Notes: a model not told the origin generated them from the letters alone. A stretch of 64,000 nt of DNA from Tolypothrix bouteillei VB521301 (GCF_000760695.4 NZ_JHEG04000001.1:3878452-3942451); one strand, 5' to 3'; counted from the stretch's first letter, positions 16,509 to 27,539 are shown. Numbers and translations: made by a program.

Positions 16509-19500
16509 TTAACTTTCTATTAGCTGGAGAATCCTTTGTAACGGGTTCTCTTCTTGTAAGAACAGAGATAATGGAATTCTTACGCCTAGTCGCTGTTCAA
16601 TAAGCGCAACAATTCTTAAAGTACTCAATGAATCTAACCAAGTCATGTCTTCATTCACAAAAACCATCTCGCGGGTTGCATTTTGTTCCCGATAAACTTC
16701 CTGAAAAATGGAATACAACATTTCACGAATGTCGCGTGTAAAAAGCTTGTCTGGAATTTTTATCGAGTCTTTAAGACTCTGAACTGATAACGATTGTCTA
16801 ATGACTTCTGGATTATTGCATTCCAACAGCGGGCGCGATTTAAGTTCCTCTAAGCGCCTTTGTAGGGAAGGTTTTTTGTTGAAAATACTTTCGTCACAAT
16901 CATTCAGTATTGTCTGAATGCTTTCTTTGTAAATATCAGCAATAATTTCTAGCTGGTTTTGGGAGAGAATTGCACCATTGGCATTTAGGGTAATATTCAG
17001 AGCCGAAGTAAATATGTTTACTCCAAAGTTGGCAAGCAGAGTAAAGTCCGCATGTTCAAACCATTTGATATCTCCAAACATTTGGAAATTATCGTCTTTT
17101 AAGTTCTCGTTATAGATGTGGAATTGAGTGAAGTTAAAAGCCACTTCAAAAAGCTGTTTTCCATTGAAGTCCTTTTGAATGCAAGCAAGAGGATATCTTC
17201 TGAAGGGAATGACTTCTTGTTCGGACTTAAGAACTTGTTTGAAAAACTCTTTCCACGACACGTCAGTCAGTTGCAGGCGAAATGGAATGGTATTTAGGAA
17301 CAGACCGACGACTTTATCTCCTTCGTTTTGTTCTAAGCGCCCATTTGCAAAAACACCTGTTAGTACATCTTGAGTTTTGGAAATGAGGCTAAGAACGTGA
17401 ATATGACTTGCCAACAATACGTGTTTAAGTGAAACGTTGCATTTCTTTGCAATTTCAGTTAGCTTCTCCAACTCTTCTTTAGAGAATTTGAGAATTGTTT
17501 CACTCCATCTGGAGTCGATCTCACCTTGTTCGTCACGAGGTAAGTGGCAGAATGTAAAGTTTTCTAGCTTTTGACCCCAGAACTCCTTGGCTTCCTGAGA
17601 CTTTCTCTCTTGCAGTTCGACTTTGACATAGTCCTTAAATGACAAATTTAGTTTTTGGTAAGGTAAAGGTTTGTTACCTTGCAACATTTCAAGATAGTCT
17701 TGAAAGAGTCGAGACGTAATTGATGCTAAGCTCCACCCATCTAAGATGGCATGGTTAAAGCTGAGTGAAAAATTAAAGTTGTTTTTGCCTCGCTTGTGGA
17801 TGAAGAACCTCATTATAGGTGCTCTGTTCCAGTCAAAGCTGTTGCTCTTCTCATCTTCGAGCCATTGTGCAATAATACTTTCCTGCTTTTCCCAGTTCAA
17901 ATCTGAAATGTCAAAATCCTGAACCAAAGGCTCTACCCTTTCATGTACCAACTGCATGGGTACAGAATAGTTTTGCAAATCGAATGATGTTCTTAAAATT
18001 TCATGCCTTTGAATCATGATTTCAATGGCTTTTGTTAGAAGCTCTAAATTTAGCTCTAACTTAAGGTGGTAGCTTGCAAGGTCATGGAAAACAGCTTGTT
18101 TTGGATCGAGATCGCTGTGATAAATCATGCCCAGTTGAAGCATGGTTGCAGGGTATGCGTCTGCGACATCTGAGGGGATGAGTCGTTTATCATTTTGATT
18201 GAGCAAAGCAAATGGCTCGGTCAAAGCTACATGATTCTCAATATTTTCCCGCTCGTCCTTCAGTTGCTCTGAGAGGTCACGAATTGTTTGAAGACGCAAG
18301 ATGTCTTGAAGTGTAAAGTGAAAGCCAGCATCCTTGAGCTTTGCTAGAAGGCGAATTGCTGAAATCGAATCACCTCCAAGCTCAAAGTAATTGCGATCGA
18401 TACCAAGATTTTGAACACCTAAAACGTCCTCCCAAATTTTGACTAATTCCGCTTCAAGGGTGTTACGTGGAGGTGTTACGGCTTGTTGTTTCTGTGTAAA
18501 GCTCTCTTCAGGAACAGGTAATGCTCGTCTGTCTAATTTTCCATTTACTGTCAGGGGGATGTCCTCTACCTGAATGAGAAAAGAAGGTACCATGTAAGAT
18601 GGCAACGTTTTGAGCAGCATTTCACGAATCTGTTGTGTTTCAATTTGGCAACCATCTTGAGTTGCAAAATACCCAGCAAGTGCTTTACCCCCATCTTTTT
18701 TATTTACAGAGATAACGGCACAAGTAGAGATTTGAGGAAGACTTTTCAGAGCAGATTCAATTTCACCAAGTTCAATGCGGAAACCATTGATTTTGACCTG
18801 ATGATCTATACGTCCAAGATATTCAATATCACCGCTTAACAACTTTCTTGCAAGGTCTCCAGAGCGGTAGACTTTTATCTTTTGTTGAGAGTGTGGAAGC
18901 GTGATTTCAACAAACCTTTCAGAAGTCAGTTTTTCCCGGTTGAGGTAGCCCAAAGTGACACCTCCACCTGCAACGTACATTTCGCCTGGTGTCCCCATTG
19001 GGACAGGCTGTTGCTTTTCGTCCAACAAGTAAATTTCTAAATCTTTTATTGGCACACCAATCATACTTCCAGGCGCTGAGGTGTCCTTTGCATAAATGGG
19101 ACGGTAAGTCACGTGTACCGTCGTTTCGGTGATACCGTACATGTTTACAAGAGTTGGTTGCTTGTCGCCAAATCTCTTAAACCAAGGTTTTAAACTTGGA
19201 ATATCAAGAGCTTCTCCACCAAAAATGATGTAGCGTAAATCTGTTTTCTCTACATCTTTCTTTTCTAAAAGAGCATTTTGAAACTGTTGGAATGCTGATG
19301 GTGTCTGGTTTAAGACTGTGACTTTTTCCGACAGTACAAGGTTAACAAAATCATCTGGCGATCGGCTGACCCAGTATGAGACAAGCACAAGGCGTCCACC
19401 GTATAACAGTGCTCCCCACATTTCCCATATGGAGAAATCAAATGCATAAGAGTGGAAGAGAGTCCACGTATCTTTCTCGTTGAATTCAAAATTCTGCTGA

Positions 19501-22500
19501 GTTTGAGAGAAGAGTCGGAGAACGTTAAAGTGGTTTACTAACACTCCTTTAGGCTGACCGGTAGAACCGGATGTATAGATGACATATGCCACATGGTGAG
19601 GTTTAAGATCGACTTGTATATTGTTACTGGGGTAGTTTTTTACCTCTGTCTCAATGGCGTCATAATGAATCACGGGAATCCCATTTTCAACGGAAAGATT
19701 AAATTCTGATTTTTGTGTTAGGAGAAGGCGAAGATTGGCATCTTGAGATATGAAAGAAATTCTTTCTTTTGGTGCTTGCGGATCTAGTGGAACGTATGCA
19801 CCCCCAGCTTTTAAAGTGGCAAGGATAGCAACAATCATTTCCACGCTTCTTTCAAAGACTATACCAATCAAGCTTTGTGGTTTGACTCCTTTCTCTTTTA
19901 GGAAGTGAGCCAATTGGTTTGCCCTAGCATTGAGTTCAGAATATGTTAAGCTTTGATTTCCATAAGTGAGTGCAATTCTATTTGGGAAGTTTTTCGCAGC
20001 TTTTTCAAAATGGTGCTTCAGTGTGTGGAATTCTGATGGTTGTTCCTGTTTGGGAAGCGCTGGAAGTAAATGACTGATTTCTTCCGGTGCTAATAATGGA
20101 AACTTGAAAATGCTTTCATCAAGGTTACCCCTCAGAACGTTAAGGACGTTCAAGTAATATTTAGCATATCTACTAACCTGTTCTTTACTTAACTCTTCCG
20201 GATCGTAGTTCAGCATAAACTTTAGATTGTGACTAAAGCGATCCACATTGAAGCTGGCGAGTAACGTGAAGTTGGTTTGCTCAAAGTACTTGGCTCTCAC
20301 AACTTTAAGCTTTTTGGTATTAGCTCCCTTTTCATAAACATGGAAATCTGTAAAATTGAAAGCACTTTCAAAATATGGTTCACCTCCATTGTATTTTTGG
20401 ATTTCAGCAAGTGGAAAACGTCTGTTAGGAATAATTTGGCGTTCTATCTCAAAGACGGTTTGAATGAGTTCTTCCCATGTTTGTTCTTTAACAAGAACAC
20501 GGAATGGTAGCGCATTAAGAAAGAGCCCGGAGAGATTTTCACCACCTACAACTTCAGGTCTTCCATTAAAGACGACACCTGTGGTGACATCTTTTTGGTT
20601 AGCGATAAGTCCCATAACCTTGATGTGTACGGCTAAAAGCAGACTCTTTAGTGGAACGCCAAGTGTCTGTGCAGTTGAATTTAAAGACGCAAAGAGTTCG
20701 CCGTCAATGATATTTTCAACGGTACCCCAAGTTTTTGTATTGAATTTTTCTTGCTCTTGCTCGCCACAAAGCCTTGGGATGGCTGTAAAATTGAAATCAA
20801 CAAGTTGAGATTTCCAAAACTCAGATAATTTTCTATCTTTCAAAGCTTCCTGTTCCAGCTGTACGTAAGCACTAAACTGGAGTAAGTTCTCCTCAGTTTT
20901 AAGAGGCTCGTTATCAAGTATGGCAGAGTAAGCTTGATAAAAGTCTGAAAGAACAGTTGCTAAGCTCCAGCCGTCTAAAATGGCATGGTGAAATCCAACA
21001 CCTAATGTCAAGAAAGTATCACTGCGTTGGAACACGCAAAAGTGAATTAAAGGAGCTTTCATGATTTCAAATGGGGTATTCTTTTCAGTTTCTACCCATC
21101 TTTCTACTTGAGCCTCTTGTTCGTTCTGATTGAGTGCTCTTAGGTCTTGAACTTCTAAAGGCAACTCGACCTCAGAATGGATAATTTGAACTGCTTTACT
21201 ATAGCTCTTTAAGTCAAATGATGAGCGGAGAACGGGATGCTTTTTCAAGACCAATTTCAGTGCTTTCTTTATTGCTTCAATATCATATTTCACGTCAATA
21301 TCAAAGCAGAAAACATCATGATAAATAGGTGTGTCTGGATGAAGTGCAGAATGATAGATCATACCGGACTGCAAATGGCTTAATGGCCATGCATCAATGA
21401 TGTTATCAGGAAGCTTTTTCCGGTCTTCTTCACTCAAAAGGATAAAAGCACCAACTTGGTAGTGGTACATTTCATTTACTTCTTTCGCTTGTTTAGCTAT
21501 TTTGGCAAGTGTCTGATATTTGAAAATGTCTTGTAAAGATATATCAAACCCTTGCTGCTTCATAAGAGCGACGACTTGAATGCTGTGAATAGAATCACCA
21601 CCCAGTTGGAAAAAGTTACTTTGCAAGCTAACTTTTTCGACTTTTAAAACCTTTTTCCATATTTCTGCAAATAAGGATTCCACTGGTGTAAAAGGCTTTT
21701 CAAAGTCTTCACTTTCAACGATAATCGAGGCAGGATCGGGTAAGTTTTTGCGATCCAATTTGCCATTTGGTGAAAGAGGAAGCGCCTCTAAGGTGATAAA
21801 GAGTGATGGAATCATGAACTCAGGGAGCTGATGAGCAAGAAACGTTTTCATGTCACTTTCTTCAATGGAGCGATCGCAAACAATGTATGCGACGAGCATT
21901 TGGCTACCAGCTTTAGTCGTGTAGAGCGTAACAACTGCTTCTTGAACCCCATTAACTTCACGAATACATGATTCTATTTCACCGATTTCGACCCTAAATC
22001 CACGTAATTTGATTTGGTTATCAATACGACCGAGATACTCAATATTGCCATCAGGAAGGTAGCAAGCAAGGTCTCCAGTTTTGTAGAGACGCCCTTTTCC
22101 TTCAGGGTCAAATGGGTTAGGAATAAACTTTTCTCGTGTAAGATCTTCGCGACCATAATAGCCCTTAGCAAGTCCCACACCTCCAATGTGGAGTTCGCCA
22201 GCTACTCCAACTGGCTGAATCTTTAAATATTTATCAAGAACGTAAAGCTGTATATTTGCAATAGGTTTGCCAATAGGAACTTTTTGCCCGTATTGTCGAG
22301 CCAAACAAGGCCAATAGGAAACGTCTATGGCTGCTTCTGTTGGTCCGTAAAGGTTATGCAACAAACATCCCTGAAATTTTTCATGAAATTTTTGCGTTGA
22401 TTGATAAGGTAAAGCTTCGCCACTGCAGAATACCTGACGCAGTGTTTTACAGGTACTGATATCTGGGTCATCTAGGAAAACATTTAACATCGATGGTACA

Positions 22501-24812
22501 AAGTGAACAGCAGTCACTTTCTTTTCATTGATGACCTGAATTAAGTAACTTGGATCGCGATGACCACCAGGTTTTGCCACAACAATACGCGCTCCATACA
22601 TCAGTGGCCAGAAAAACTCCCATACTGAGACATCGAAGCTAAAAGGAGTTTTTTGGAGTACGCAATCTTGTTGCGAAAGTTGAAATTCTGATTGCATCCA
22701 GCACAGACGGTTATAAATACCTTTATGGGTGTTTGGAACTCCTTTGGGACGACCCGTAGAGCCGGATGTATAAATCATATACGCCGTTGACTCAGGATCT
22801 ATGTTAAGGGAGAGGTCATCCTGACTTTCTAACGCAATAACAGGATCTTCTGGAAGAATAATTTGTGCCTCAACTTCAGAAAGATTTGGAACCAGGTCTT
22901 TTTGTGATAGCAAGTAAGAGATTTTTGAATCCTGAATCGTGTAGCGAACACGTTCTTCAGGATAATCGGGATCGAGTGGAACGTATGCTCCTCCGGCTTT
23001 GACGATCGCAAGTAATGACACCACCATTTCAACAGAGCGTTTCATATAAACGCCTACCAGTGTTTCTGAGTCTACTCCACACTTTCTCAGGTAGCGTGCG
23101 AGCTGATTGGCTTTTTGATTGAGTTCTTGATATGTGAGCTTTTGCTCCTCAAATTCAACCGCAACAGCTTTTGAAGTTGCAATGACTTGTTGTTCAATTT
23201 TGTCAACCAAAGTCAAAGCAGGATAATCAACTAGGGTGTTATTCCAAACCGAATGGACGATACGCTCTTCTTCTGGAGTAATGATTTTATACTCAGAAAT
23301 AGGACGATGTGGATCTATAGAAATTTGCTGTAAAAGGTTTTGGAAATGTAAAAACAACCGGGAAATCGTTTCCTTTTCAAACAGATCCGTACTATAAAAG
23401 ACTTCACCCCTGAGCTTATCTTCTTCTTCAAAAAGGGAAATCGTAATGTCGAGCTGACTACCACGAACATGGGTTTCTATAGCCTCGATATCACAACCTG
23501 AAAAATCAATCTTACTTACAGGAGTATTTTGGTAGGCAAACATCACCTGAAAAATAGGGTTGTAGCTTAAGCTTCTATTAGCTCCTATAGACTCGACAAC
23601 CCTTTCAAAGGGAATATCTTGATTTTCTAGTGCAGCTAAGCTAGTTTTGCGAACTCTGGTAACAAGTTCAGAAAATTTTTCTTCTTCTACCAGGTTTGTT
23701 TTGAGCGCAATAGTGTTAATGAATAAGCCAATTTGAGATTCCAATCCACTTTGCTGTCTGTTGGCAACAGGACTACCGATGATGATAGTTTCTTGCTGGC
23801 TGTAACCATATAAAATCACATTTAAGGCTGCCAATAAAACATTGTACATTGAAGCTTTACAAGAGGAGGAGATTTGTTTTAATTTTTGAGTCAAATCCCG
23901 CTCTATATTGAAGCGATGAACATCTCCACAATAAGTTAGAACCGATGGTCGAGGATAGTCTGTGGGAATTGTCAAGAGAGAATTTTCACATCCTTCAAGT
24001 TCTGTTTTCCAATATAACTCTTGAGCAGAGCCATCTCTTTCAGTGCGATCGCGTTGCCATTGAGAAAAGTCAGAATACTGAAATCGCAGAGGTTGTAATT
24101 TGGCGGGTTCACTTTTTAGTAAAGAGTTATAAATGATTGTCAAATCCTTATTGAAAACTCCAACCGACCATCCATCAAAAATGATGTGATGTAGGCAAAT
24201 AAGTAAAAGATGTTCATCTTCATTTAGCTTTGCAAGTGTTACTCTAAAAATTGGTCCATTTTGTAGGTCAAAGGGGGTGTTTGCATTATCATGAAGCAAA
24301 TTCTGAAGGACTGAGTTTTTCTGTTCGCCACCAAAAAGTGAGATATCGTTATATTCAACGACTTTGCAGTCATCTAAACTCTCAAGAATGATTTGAACTG
24401 GTTTAGCTTCCTTTAAAGGAAATATGGTTCTAAGAGATTCATGCCTTTCAATTAATAATCTTACACTTCTCTCAAAAATGGCATAGTTAAATTCTCCACT
24501 AATTTTGTAAGCAAAAGGAATATTTAGCTCCGATTTATTTTGACTAATTTTATCTGCAAACCAAAATCTTTTTTGACCATAAGATAATTGAAGATCGCCC
24601 GATCTTGGAAGAGATTTGATTTGGCAATTATCTGTTTCTGGATTGTGCTTTCTGAGAAATTCGATGAGAAATTTCTTATTTTTTTTGATTTCTTCTATTA
24701 AATCTTGTGTTAGTACATCTTGAGAAGCATAAACTTTCAAATCGTCTCCATCTATGTTAAGTTTAATATTCTTTTCTGAGATTTCCTGAATTAAGTTTGA
24801 AAGAGTCAACAT
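16509..24812 (-). CDS. Nonribosomal peptide synthetase (TubC-C-A-T-C-A-T-C-T), predicted Ser then Thr
   Basis: 2767 residues. Domains: a TubC-type N-terminal docking domain (1-58); C1 (72-510; HHIIFDG at 209-215); A1 (535-1030); carrier (1042-1110, GGDS ending at 1074); C2 (1135-1580; HHAILDG at 1275-1281); A2 (1595-2100); carrier (2115-2185, GGDS ending at 2149); C3 (2210-2650; NHAILDG at 2353-2359); and a C-terminal carrier (2690-2767) with LDSL around Ser2728. The A1 pocket code read by alignment to GrsA is DVWHFSLIDK (serine); A2 gives DFWNIGMVHK (threonine). There is no epimerase and no thioesterase. C2 and C3 resemble each other more than C1. The last C-T pair has no A domain. AAGGAG precedes the ATG. 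It follows the starter NRPS by 42 bases. Confidence 0.93.
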   Translation of the reverse strand: MLTLSNLIQEISEKNIKLNIDGDDLKVYASQDVLTQDLIEEIKKNKKFLIEFLRKHNPETDNCQIKSLPRSGDLQLSYGQKRFWFADKISQNKSELNIPFAYKISGEFNYAIFERSVRLLIERHESLRTIFPLKEAKPVQIILESLDDCKVVEYNDISLFGGEQKNSVLQNLLHDNANTPFDLQNGPIFRVTLAKLNEDEHLLLICLHHIIFDGWSVGVFNKDLTIIYNSLLKSEPAKLQPLRFQYSDFSQWQRDRTERDGSAQELYWKTELEGCENSLLTIPTDYPRPSVLTYCGDVHRFNIERDLTQKLKQISSSCKASMYNVLLAALNVILYGYSQQETIIIGSPVANRQQSGLESQIGLFINTIALKTNLVEEEKFSELVTRVRKTSLAALENQDIPFERVVESIGANRSLSYNPIFQVMFAYQNTPVSKIDFSGCDIEAIETHVRGSQLDITISLFEEEDKLRGEVFYSTDLFEKETISRLFLHFQNLLQQISIDPHRPISEYKIITPEEERIVHSVWNNTLVDYPALTLVDKIEQQVIATSKAVAVEFEEQKLTYQELNQKANQLARYLRKCGVDSETLVGVYMKRSVEMVVSLLAIVKAGGAYVPLDPDYPEERVRYTIQDSKISYLLSQKDLVPNLSEVEAQIILPEDPVIALESQDDLSLNIDPESTAYMIYTSGSTGRPKGVPNTHKGIYNRLCWMQSEFQLSQQDCVLQKTPFSFDVSVWEFFWPLMYGARIVVAKPGGHRDPSYLIQVINEKKVTAVHFVPSMLNVFLDDPDISTCKTLRQVFCSGEALPYQSTQKFHEKFQGCLLHNLYGPTEAAIDVSYWPCLARQYGQKVPIGKPIANIQLYVLDKYLKIQPVGVAGELHIGGVGLAKGYYGREDLTREKFIPNPFDPEGKGRLYKTGDLACYLPDGNIEYLGRIDNQIKLRGFRVEIGEIESCIREVNGVQEAVVTLYTTKAGSQMLVAYIVCDRSIEESDMKTFLAHQLPEFMIPSLFITLEALPLSPNGKLDRKNLPDPASIIVESEDFEKPFTPVESLFAEIWKKVLKVEKVSLQSNFFQLGGDSIHSIQVVALMKQQGFDISLQDIFKYQTLAKIAKQAKEVNEMYHYQVGAFILLSEEDRKKLPDNIIDAWPLSHLQSGMIYHSALHPDTPIYHDVFCFDIDVKYDIEAIKKALKLVLKKHPVLRSSFDLKSYSKAVQIIHSEVELPLEVQDLRALNQNEQEAQVERWVETEKNTPFEIMKAPLIHFCVFQRSDTFLTLGVGFHHAILDGWSLATVLSDFYQAYSAILDNEPLKTEENLLQFSAYVQLEQEALKDRKLSEFWKSQLVDFNFTAIPRLCGEQEQEKFNTKTWGTVENIIDGELFASLNSTAQTLGVPLKSLLLAVHIKVMGLIANQKDVTTGVVFNGRPEVVGGENLSGLFLNALPFRVLVKEQTWEELIQTVFEIERQIIPNRRFPLAEIQKYNGGEPYFESAFNFTDFHVYEKGANTKKLKVVRAKYFEQTNFTLLASFNVDRFSHNLKFMLNYDPEELSKEQVSRYAKYYLNVLNVLRGNLDESIFKFPLLAPEEISHLLPALPKQEQPSEFHTLKHHFEKAAKNFPNRIALTYGNQSLTYSELNARANQLAHFLKEKGVKPQSLIGIVFERSVEMIVAILATLKAGGAYVPLDPQAPKERISFISQDANLRLLLTQKSEFNLSVENGIPVIHYDAIETEVKNYPSNNIQVDLKPHHVAYVIYTSGSTGQPKGVLVNHFNVLRLFSQTQQNFEFNEKDTWTLFHSYAFDFSIWEMWGALLYGGRLVLVSYWVSRSPDDFVNLVLSEKVTVLNQTPSAFQQFQNALLEKKDVEKTDLRYIIFGGEALDIPSLKPWFKRFGDKQPTLVNMYGITETTVHVTYRPIYAKDTSAPGSMIGVPIKDLEIYLLDEKQQPVPMGTPGEMYVAGGGVTLGYLNREKLTSERFVEITLPHSQQKIKVYRSGDLARKLLSGDIEYLGRIDHQVKINGFRIELGEIESALKSLPQISTCAVISVNKKDGGKALAGYFATQDGCQIETQQIREMLLKTLPSYMVPSFLIQVEDIPLTVNGKLDRRALPVPEESFTQKQQAVTPPRNTLEAELVKIWEDVLGVQNLGIDRNYFELGGDSISAIRLLAKLKDAGFHFTLQDILRLQTIRDLSEQLKDERENIENHVALTEPFALLNQNDKRLIPSDVADAYPATMLQLGMIYHSDLDPKQAVFHDLASYHLKLELNLELLTKAIEIMIQRHEILRTSFDLQNYSVPMQLVHERVEPLVQDFDISDLNWEKQESIIAQWLEDEKSNSFDWNRAPIMRFFIHKRGKNNFNFSLSFNHAILDGWSLASITSRLFQDYLEMLQGNKPLPYQKLNLSFKDYVKVELQERKSQEAKEFWGQKLENFTFCHLPRDEQGEIDSRWSETILKFSKEELEKLTEIAKKCNVSLKHVLLASHIHVLSLISKTQDVLTGVFANGRLEQNEGDKVVGLFLNTIPFRLQLTDVSWKEFFKQVLKSEQEVIPFRRYPLACIQKDFNGKQLFEVAFNFTQFHIYNENLKDDNFQMFGDIKWFEHADFTLLANFGVNIFTSALNITLNANGAILSQNQLEIIADIYKESIQTILNDCDESIFNKKPSLQRRLEELKSRPLLECNNPEVIRQSLSVQSLKDSIKIPDKLFTRDIREMLYSIFQEVYREQNATREMVFVNEDMTWLDSLSTLRIVALIEQRLGVRIPLSLFLQEENPLQRILQLIES

Positions 24813-24854
24813 TTTTTCTCCTTGTATAGTGAGTCTTACCGTTTTTTCTTCTGT

Positions 24855-27539
24855 TTAAATTTTCAGTTCAATCCTACCTTCTTCCGCAAAGAAAGTAAGA
24901 GATTTATTCATGGTGAGGGCTTGTAAAAGCTTAATTTTGTCTTGTTGATTTACCAAGATAACTGTTTCAATATGTACGGCTAGTTCGGCTACAGTAGTGA
25001 ATTCAAATAGTTCGCTGACTGTAAGTTCGATAGATAGCATCTTGTACAATTGAGAAACAATTTGAGCGGCTAACAGAGAATTTCCTCCTAATTCAAAGAA
25101 GTTATCGTGGACGCCCACTTCAGTCTTTAGGACCTCGGTCCAAATATCAGCTAGTTGTTGCTCAGTAGAGCTACGAGGAGCAATAAGTGGTCCTGCCGAT
25201 TCCCGTCGCGATAGGGTAAAGTTAGATAAAGTACGGCGGTCTACTTTCCCGTTGGGAGACAGTGGTAAACTGTTCAACTGTACGAAGGCCAGAGGCATCA
25301 TGTAGTCAGGTACTTTCTGATTTAGGAAACCCCGCAGATCGTGAATGGTAAGTTCTTGCTCGTGCATTGGAACTATGTAAGCTACTAGATGCTTATTGGA
25401 TGATGAGTCTTCTTTAACTATTACTGCAGCTTCTTTGATAGCTGGGTGTTGACATAATGCTGACTCAATTTCTCCGAGTTCGATGCGAAAGCCGCGAATC
25501 TTCACTTGATTGTCAATACGACCAAGAAATTCAATATTGCCGTCCGGTAGGTAACGGGTTAAATCTCCTGTTTTGTACAGGTATGCACCTGGTTCATCAC
25601 TAAAGGGGTTTGGGATGAATTTCTCTTCAGTTAATTCTGGACGGTTAAAGTAGCCACGAGCTAAACCGTCGCCACCAGTATACAACTCGCCCCTAACTCC
25701 AATGGGAACGGGTTGCATATACCTATCCAGTATGTAAACTTGCGTATTGGAAATAGGACGTCCAATAGGAACAGAATTACCGAACTGAAACGGCTCTGTA
25801 ATTGAAAAGCAGCAGGTAAAGGTTGTATTTTCGGTTGGACCATAGCCATTAATCAGCTTACAGCCTTTTAACTTTTGAAGAGTCTTCCGGATGTGAGGAA
25901 CAGACAAAACATCTCCACCGGCTAAGAGTTGACGCACAGGTTTTAAATCTTCAAGCTGCTCATCTACCATCAGGTGAAACAGACCGGATGTCAGCCACAA
26001 AATAGTCACTTGATATTGCTGAATAATCTGCCCCAATTTTTTTAAAGATAGCTTACTAGCAGGAAAGATGACTAACTTCCCACCGTTTAGCAAAGAACCC
26101 CAAATTTCAAAAGTCGATGCGTCAAACGAGATAGGAGCTAACTGCAAGAAAACGTCTTCCTTGGTTATGTTAACGTAATTGGCTCCTTTAACTAACCGCA
26201 CTACACTACGATGGATAACGCTAACAGCCTTAGGTTTACCTGTGGAACCGGAAGTATACATCACATAAGCCAGGTTATCCGCCGTCACGTTAGTAATAGT
26301 ATCCTTTGTCTCTTCGTCACTAGCATCCCACGGCTCATCTAACACTACTTTCGCTGTATTTTCTGGAAAGTTTTTAACAAATTGCCGTTGGGTTAACAGT
26401 ATTGACAACTGAGAATTTGACAGCATGAAGGCTAGGCGCTCTTTAGGATAAGCTGGATCTAGCGGTACATAAGCTCCACCAGCTTTGAGAATGCCTAGCA
26501 ACCCTACTACCATGTCTATAGAGCGCTCAACGCAGATACCCACTAGAACTTCAGGTCCTACCCCTAAAGAGCGTAGATGATGCGCCAGTTGCTCAGCACG
26601 GTGATTCAACTCCCAGTAAGTCAGTTGCTCATCTTCAAAAACCACTGCCACTGTATTAGGCGTCTGTTTTACTTGAGCTTCAAATAGGTGATGGATACAC
26701 TGTTCTCGAGGGTAATCTACCTTGGTGTTATTCCATTCCACCAAAAGCTGATGCCGTTCTGCTTCAGTCAATAGTACTAAGGTCGAAACACGTTGACTTG
26801 GATCGGCAACAATACTCTTTAGCAAAGTTTGGAAATGCCCGAACATCCGTCTAACCGAAGCTGACTCAAACAACTCAGCGCTATATTCGCAACTTATTTT
26901 TATGCCTTCTCCTTCTTCAGAGGCAAAAATAACTAGATCGCATTTGTCGCTGTGTTCTTTAAACGCTGCAATATTACCTTCCAAAATCGGCGCATCTGAA
27001 ACACAAAATGGTGTATTGCACAGTACCAACATCACCTGAAAAATCGGTGATTTAGTTACATTTTCATCTCTTTTAAGATCGTTAACGAGCTCTTCAAACG
27101 GATAATCTCGATTCTTCGCCGCCTCCTTAATTGTTATAGCAACGCGTCTCAATGTCTCTTCTGCACTTAGAGACCCTAGTAGATGCGTCCGTAACGGAAT
27201 CGAATTTATGAATCTTTCCCTCTCCCTAAAGCTATCAGCAGACACGGAACCAACAATGATATCTTCCTGACCTGTGTAACGGTATAAAAGAATTTTGAAT
27301 GCAGTCACCAAAAGATTAAATATATTAACTTTTTGATGTCTGCAAAATTTTTTGATTTCTAAGTAGAGGTCTTCATTAAGCTCAACAACTTCCCTCAACT
27401 TAGTCAATGAATGGTTCATTGTTCGCGGATAATCAGAGGGGATATCTAATACAGGCAGATTGCCATGCAGCTGATTCTGCCAATATGCTCTTTGTTCAGC
27501 TAGGCTGACTCTCATATTTTGCCATGTCAATACGTTCAT
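24855..27539 (-). CDS. Starter nonribosomal peptide synthetase (partial C-A-T), predicted Val
   Basis: 894 residues. The first 270 residues match only the C-terminal lobe of a condensation domain (from QRAYWQNQL through DYPFEELVNDL to SPIFQVMLVLCN), so the HHxxxDG half is missing. The A domain spans about 280-790 (TSGSTGKPK; GYGPTEN), and the carrier about 800-865 (LGGNSLLAAQ). The pocket code read by alignment is DAFWLGGTFK, the valine type. As the first gene in the run it probably loads the first residue, which needs no condensation. No recognisable coding remains upstream of the start, so the truncation is not a simple frameshift. GAAGGA lies about ten bases before the ATG. Confidence 0.9.
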   Translation of the reverse strand: MNVLTWQNMRVSLAEQRAYWQNQLHGNLPVLDIPSDYPRTMNHSLTKLREVVELNEDLYLEIKKFCRHQKVNIFNLLVTAFKILLYRYTGQEDIIVGSVSADSFRERERFINSIPLRTHLLGSLSAEETLRRVAITIKEAAKNRDYPFEELVNDLKRDENVTKSPIFQVMLVLCNTPFCVSDAPILEGNIAAFKEHSDKCDLVIFASEEGEGIKISCEYSAELFESASVRRMFGHFQTLLKSIVADPSQRVSTLVLLTEAERHQLLVEWNNTKVDYPREQCIHHLFEAQVKQTPNTVAVVFEDEQLTYWELNHRAEQLAHHLRSLGVGPEVLVGICVERSIDMVVGLLGILKAGGAYVPLDPAYPKERLAFMLSNSQLSILLTQRQFVKNFPENTAKVVLDEPWDASDEETKDTITNVTADNLAYVMYTSGSTGKPKAVSVIHRSVVRLVKGANYVNITKEDVFLQLAPISFDASTFEIWGSLLNGGKLVIFPASKLSLKKLGQIIQQYQVTILWLTSGLFHLMVDEQLEDLKPVRQLLAGGDVLSVPHIRKTLQKLKGCKLINGYGPTENTTFTCCFSITEPFQFGNSVPIGRPISNTQVYILDRYMQPVPIGVRGELYTGGDGLARGYFNRPELTEEKFIPNPFSDEPGAYLYKTGDLTRYLPDGNIEFLGRIDNQVKIRGFRIELGEIESALCQHPAIKEAAVIVKEDSSSNKHLVAYIVPMHEQELTIHDLRGFLNQKVPDYMMPLAFVQLNSLPLSPNGKVDRRTLSNFTLSRRESAGPLIAPRSSTEQQLADIWTEVLKTEVGVHDNFFELGGNSLLAAQIVSQLYKMLSIELTVSELFEFTTVAELAVHIETVILVNQQDKIKLLQALTMNKSLTFFAEEGRIELKI

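Noticed and set aside
20100..21700. Epimerase domain between Ser and Thr modules
   Set aside because: The region after the first carrier begins as a condensation domain (AWPLSHLQSGMIYHS, HHAILDGW) and leads straight to the Thr adenylation domain, so it is read as C, not E. The carrier motif GGDSIHSIQ alone is not enough for an epimerase.
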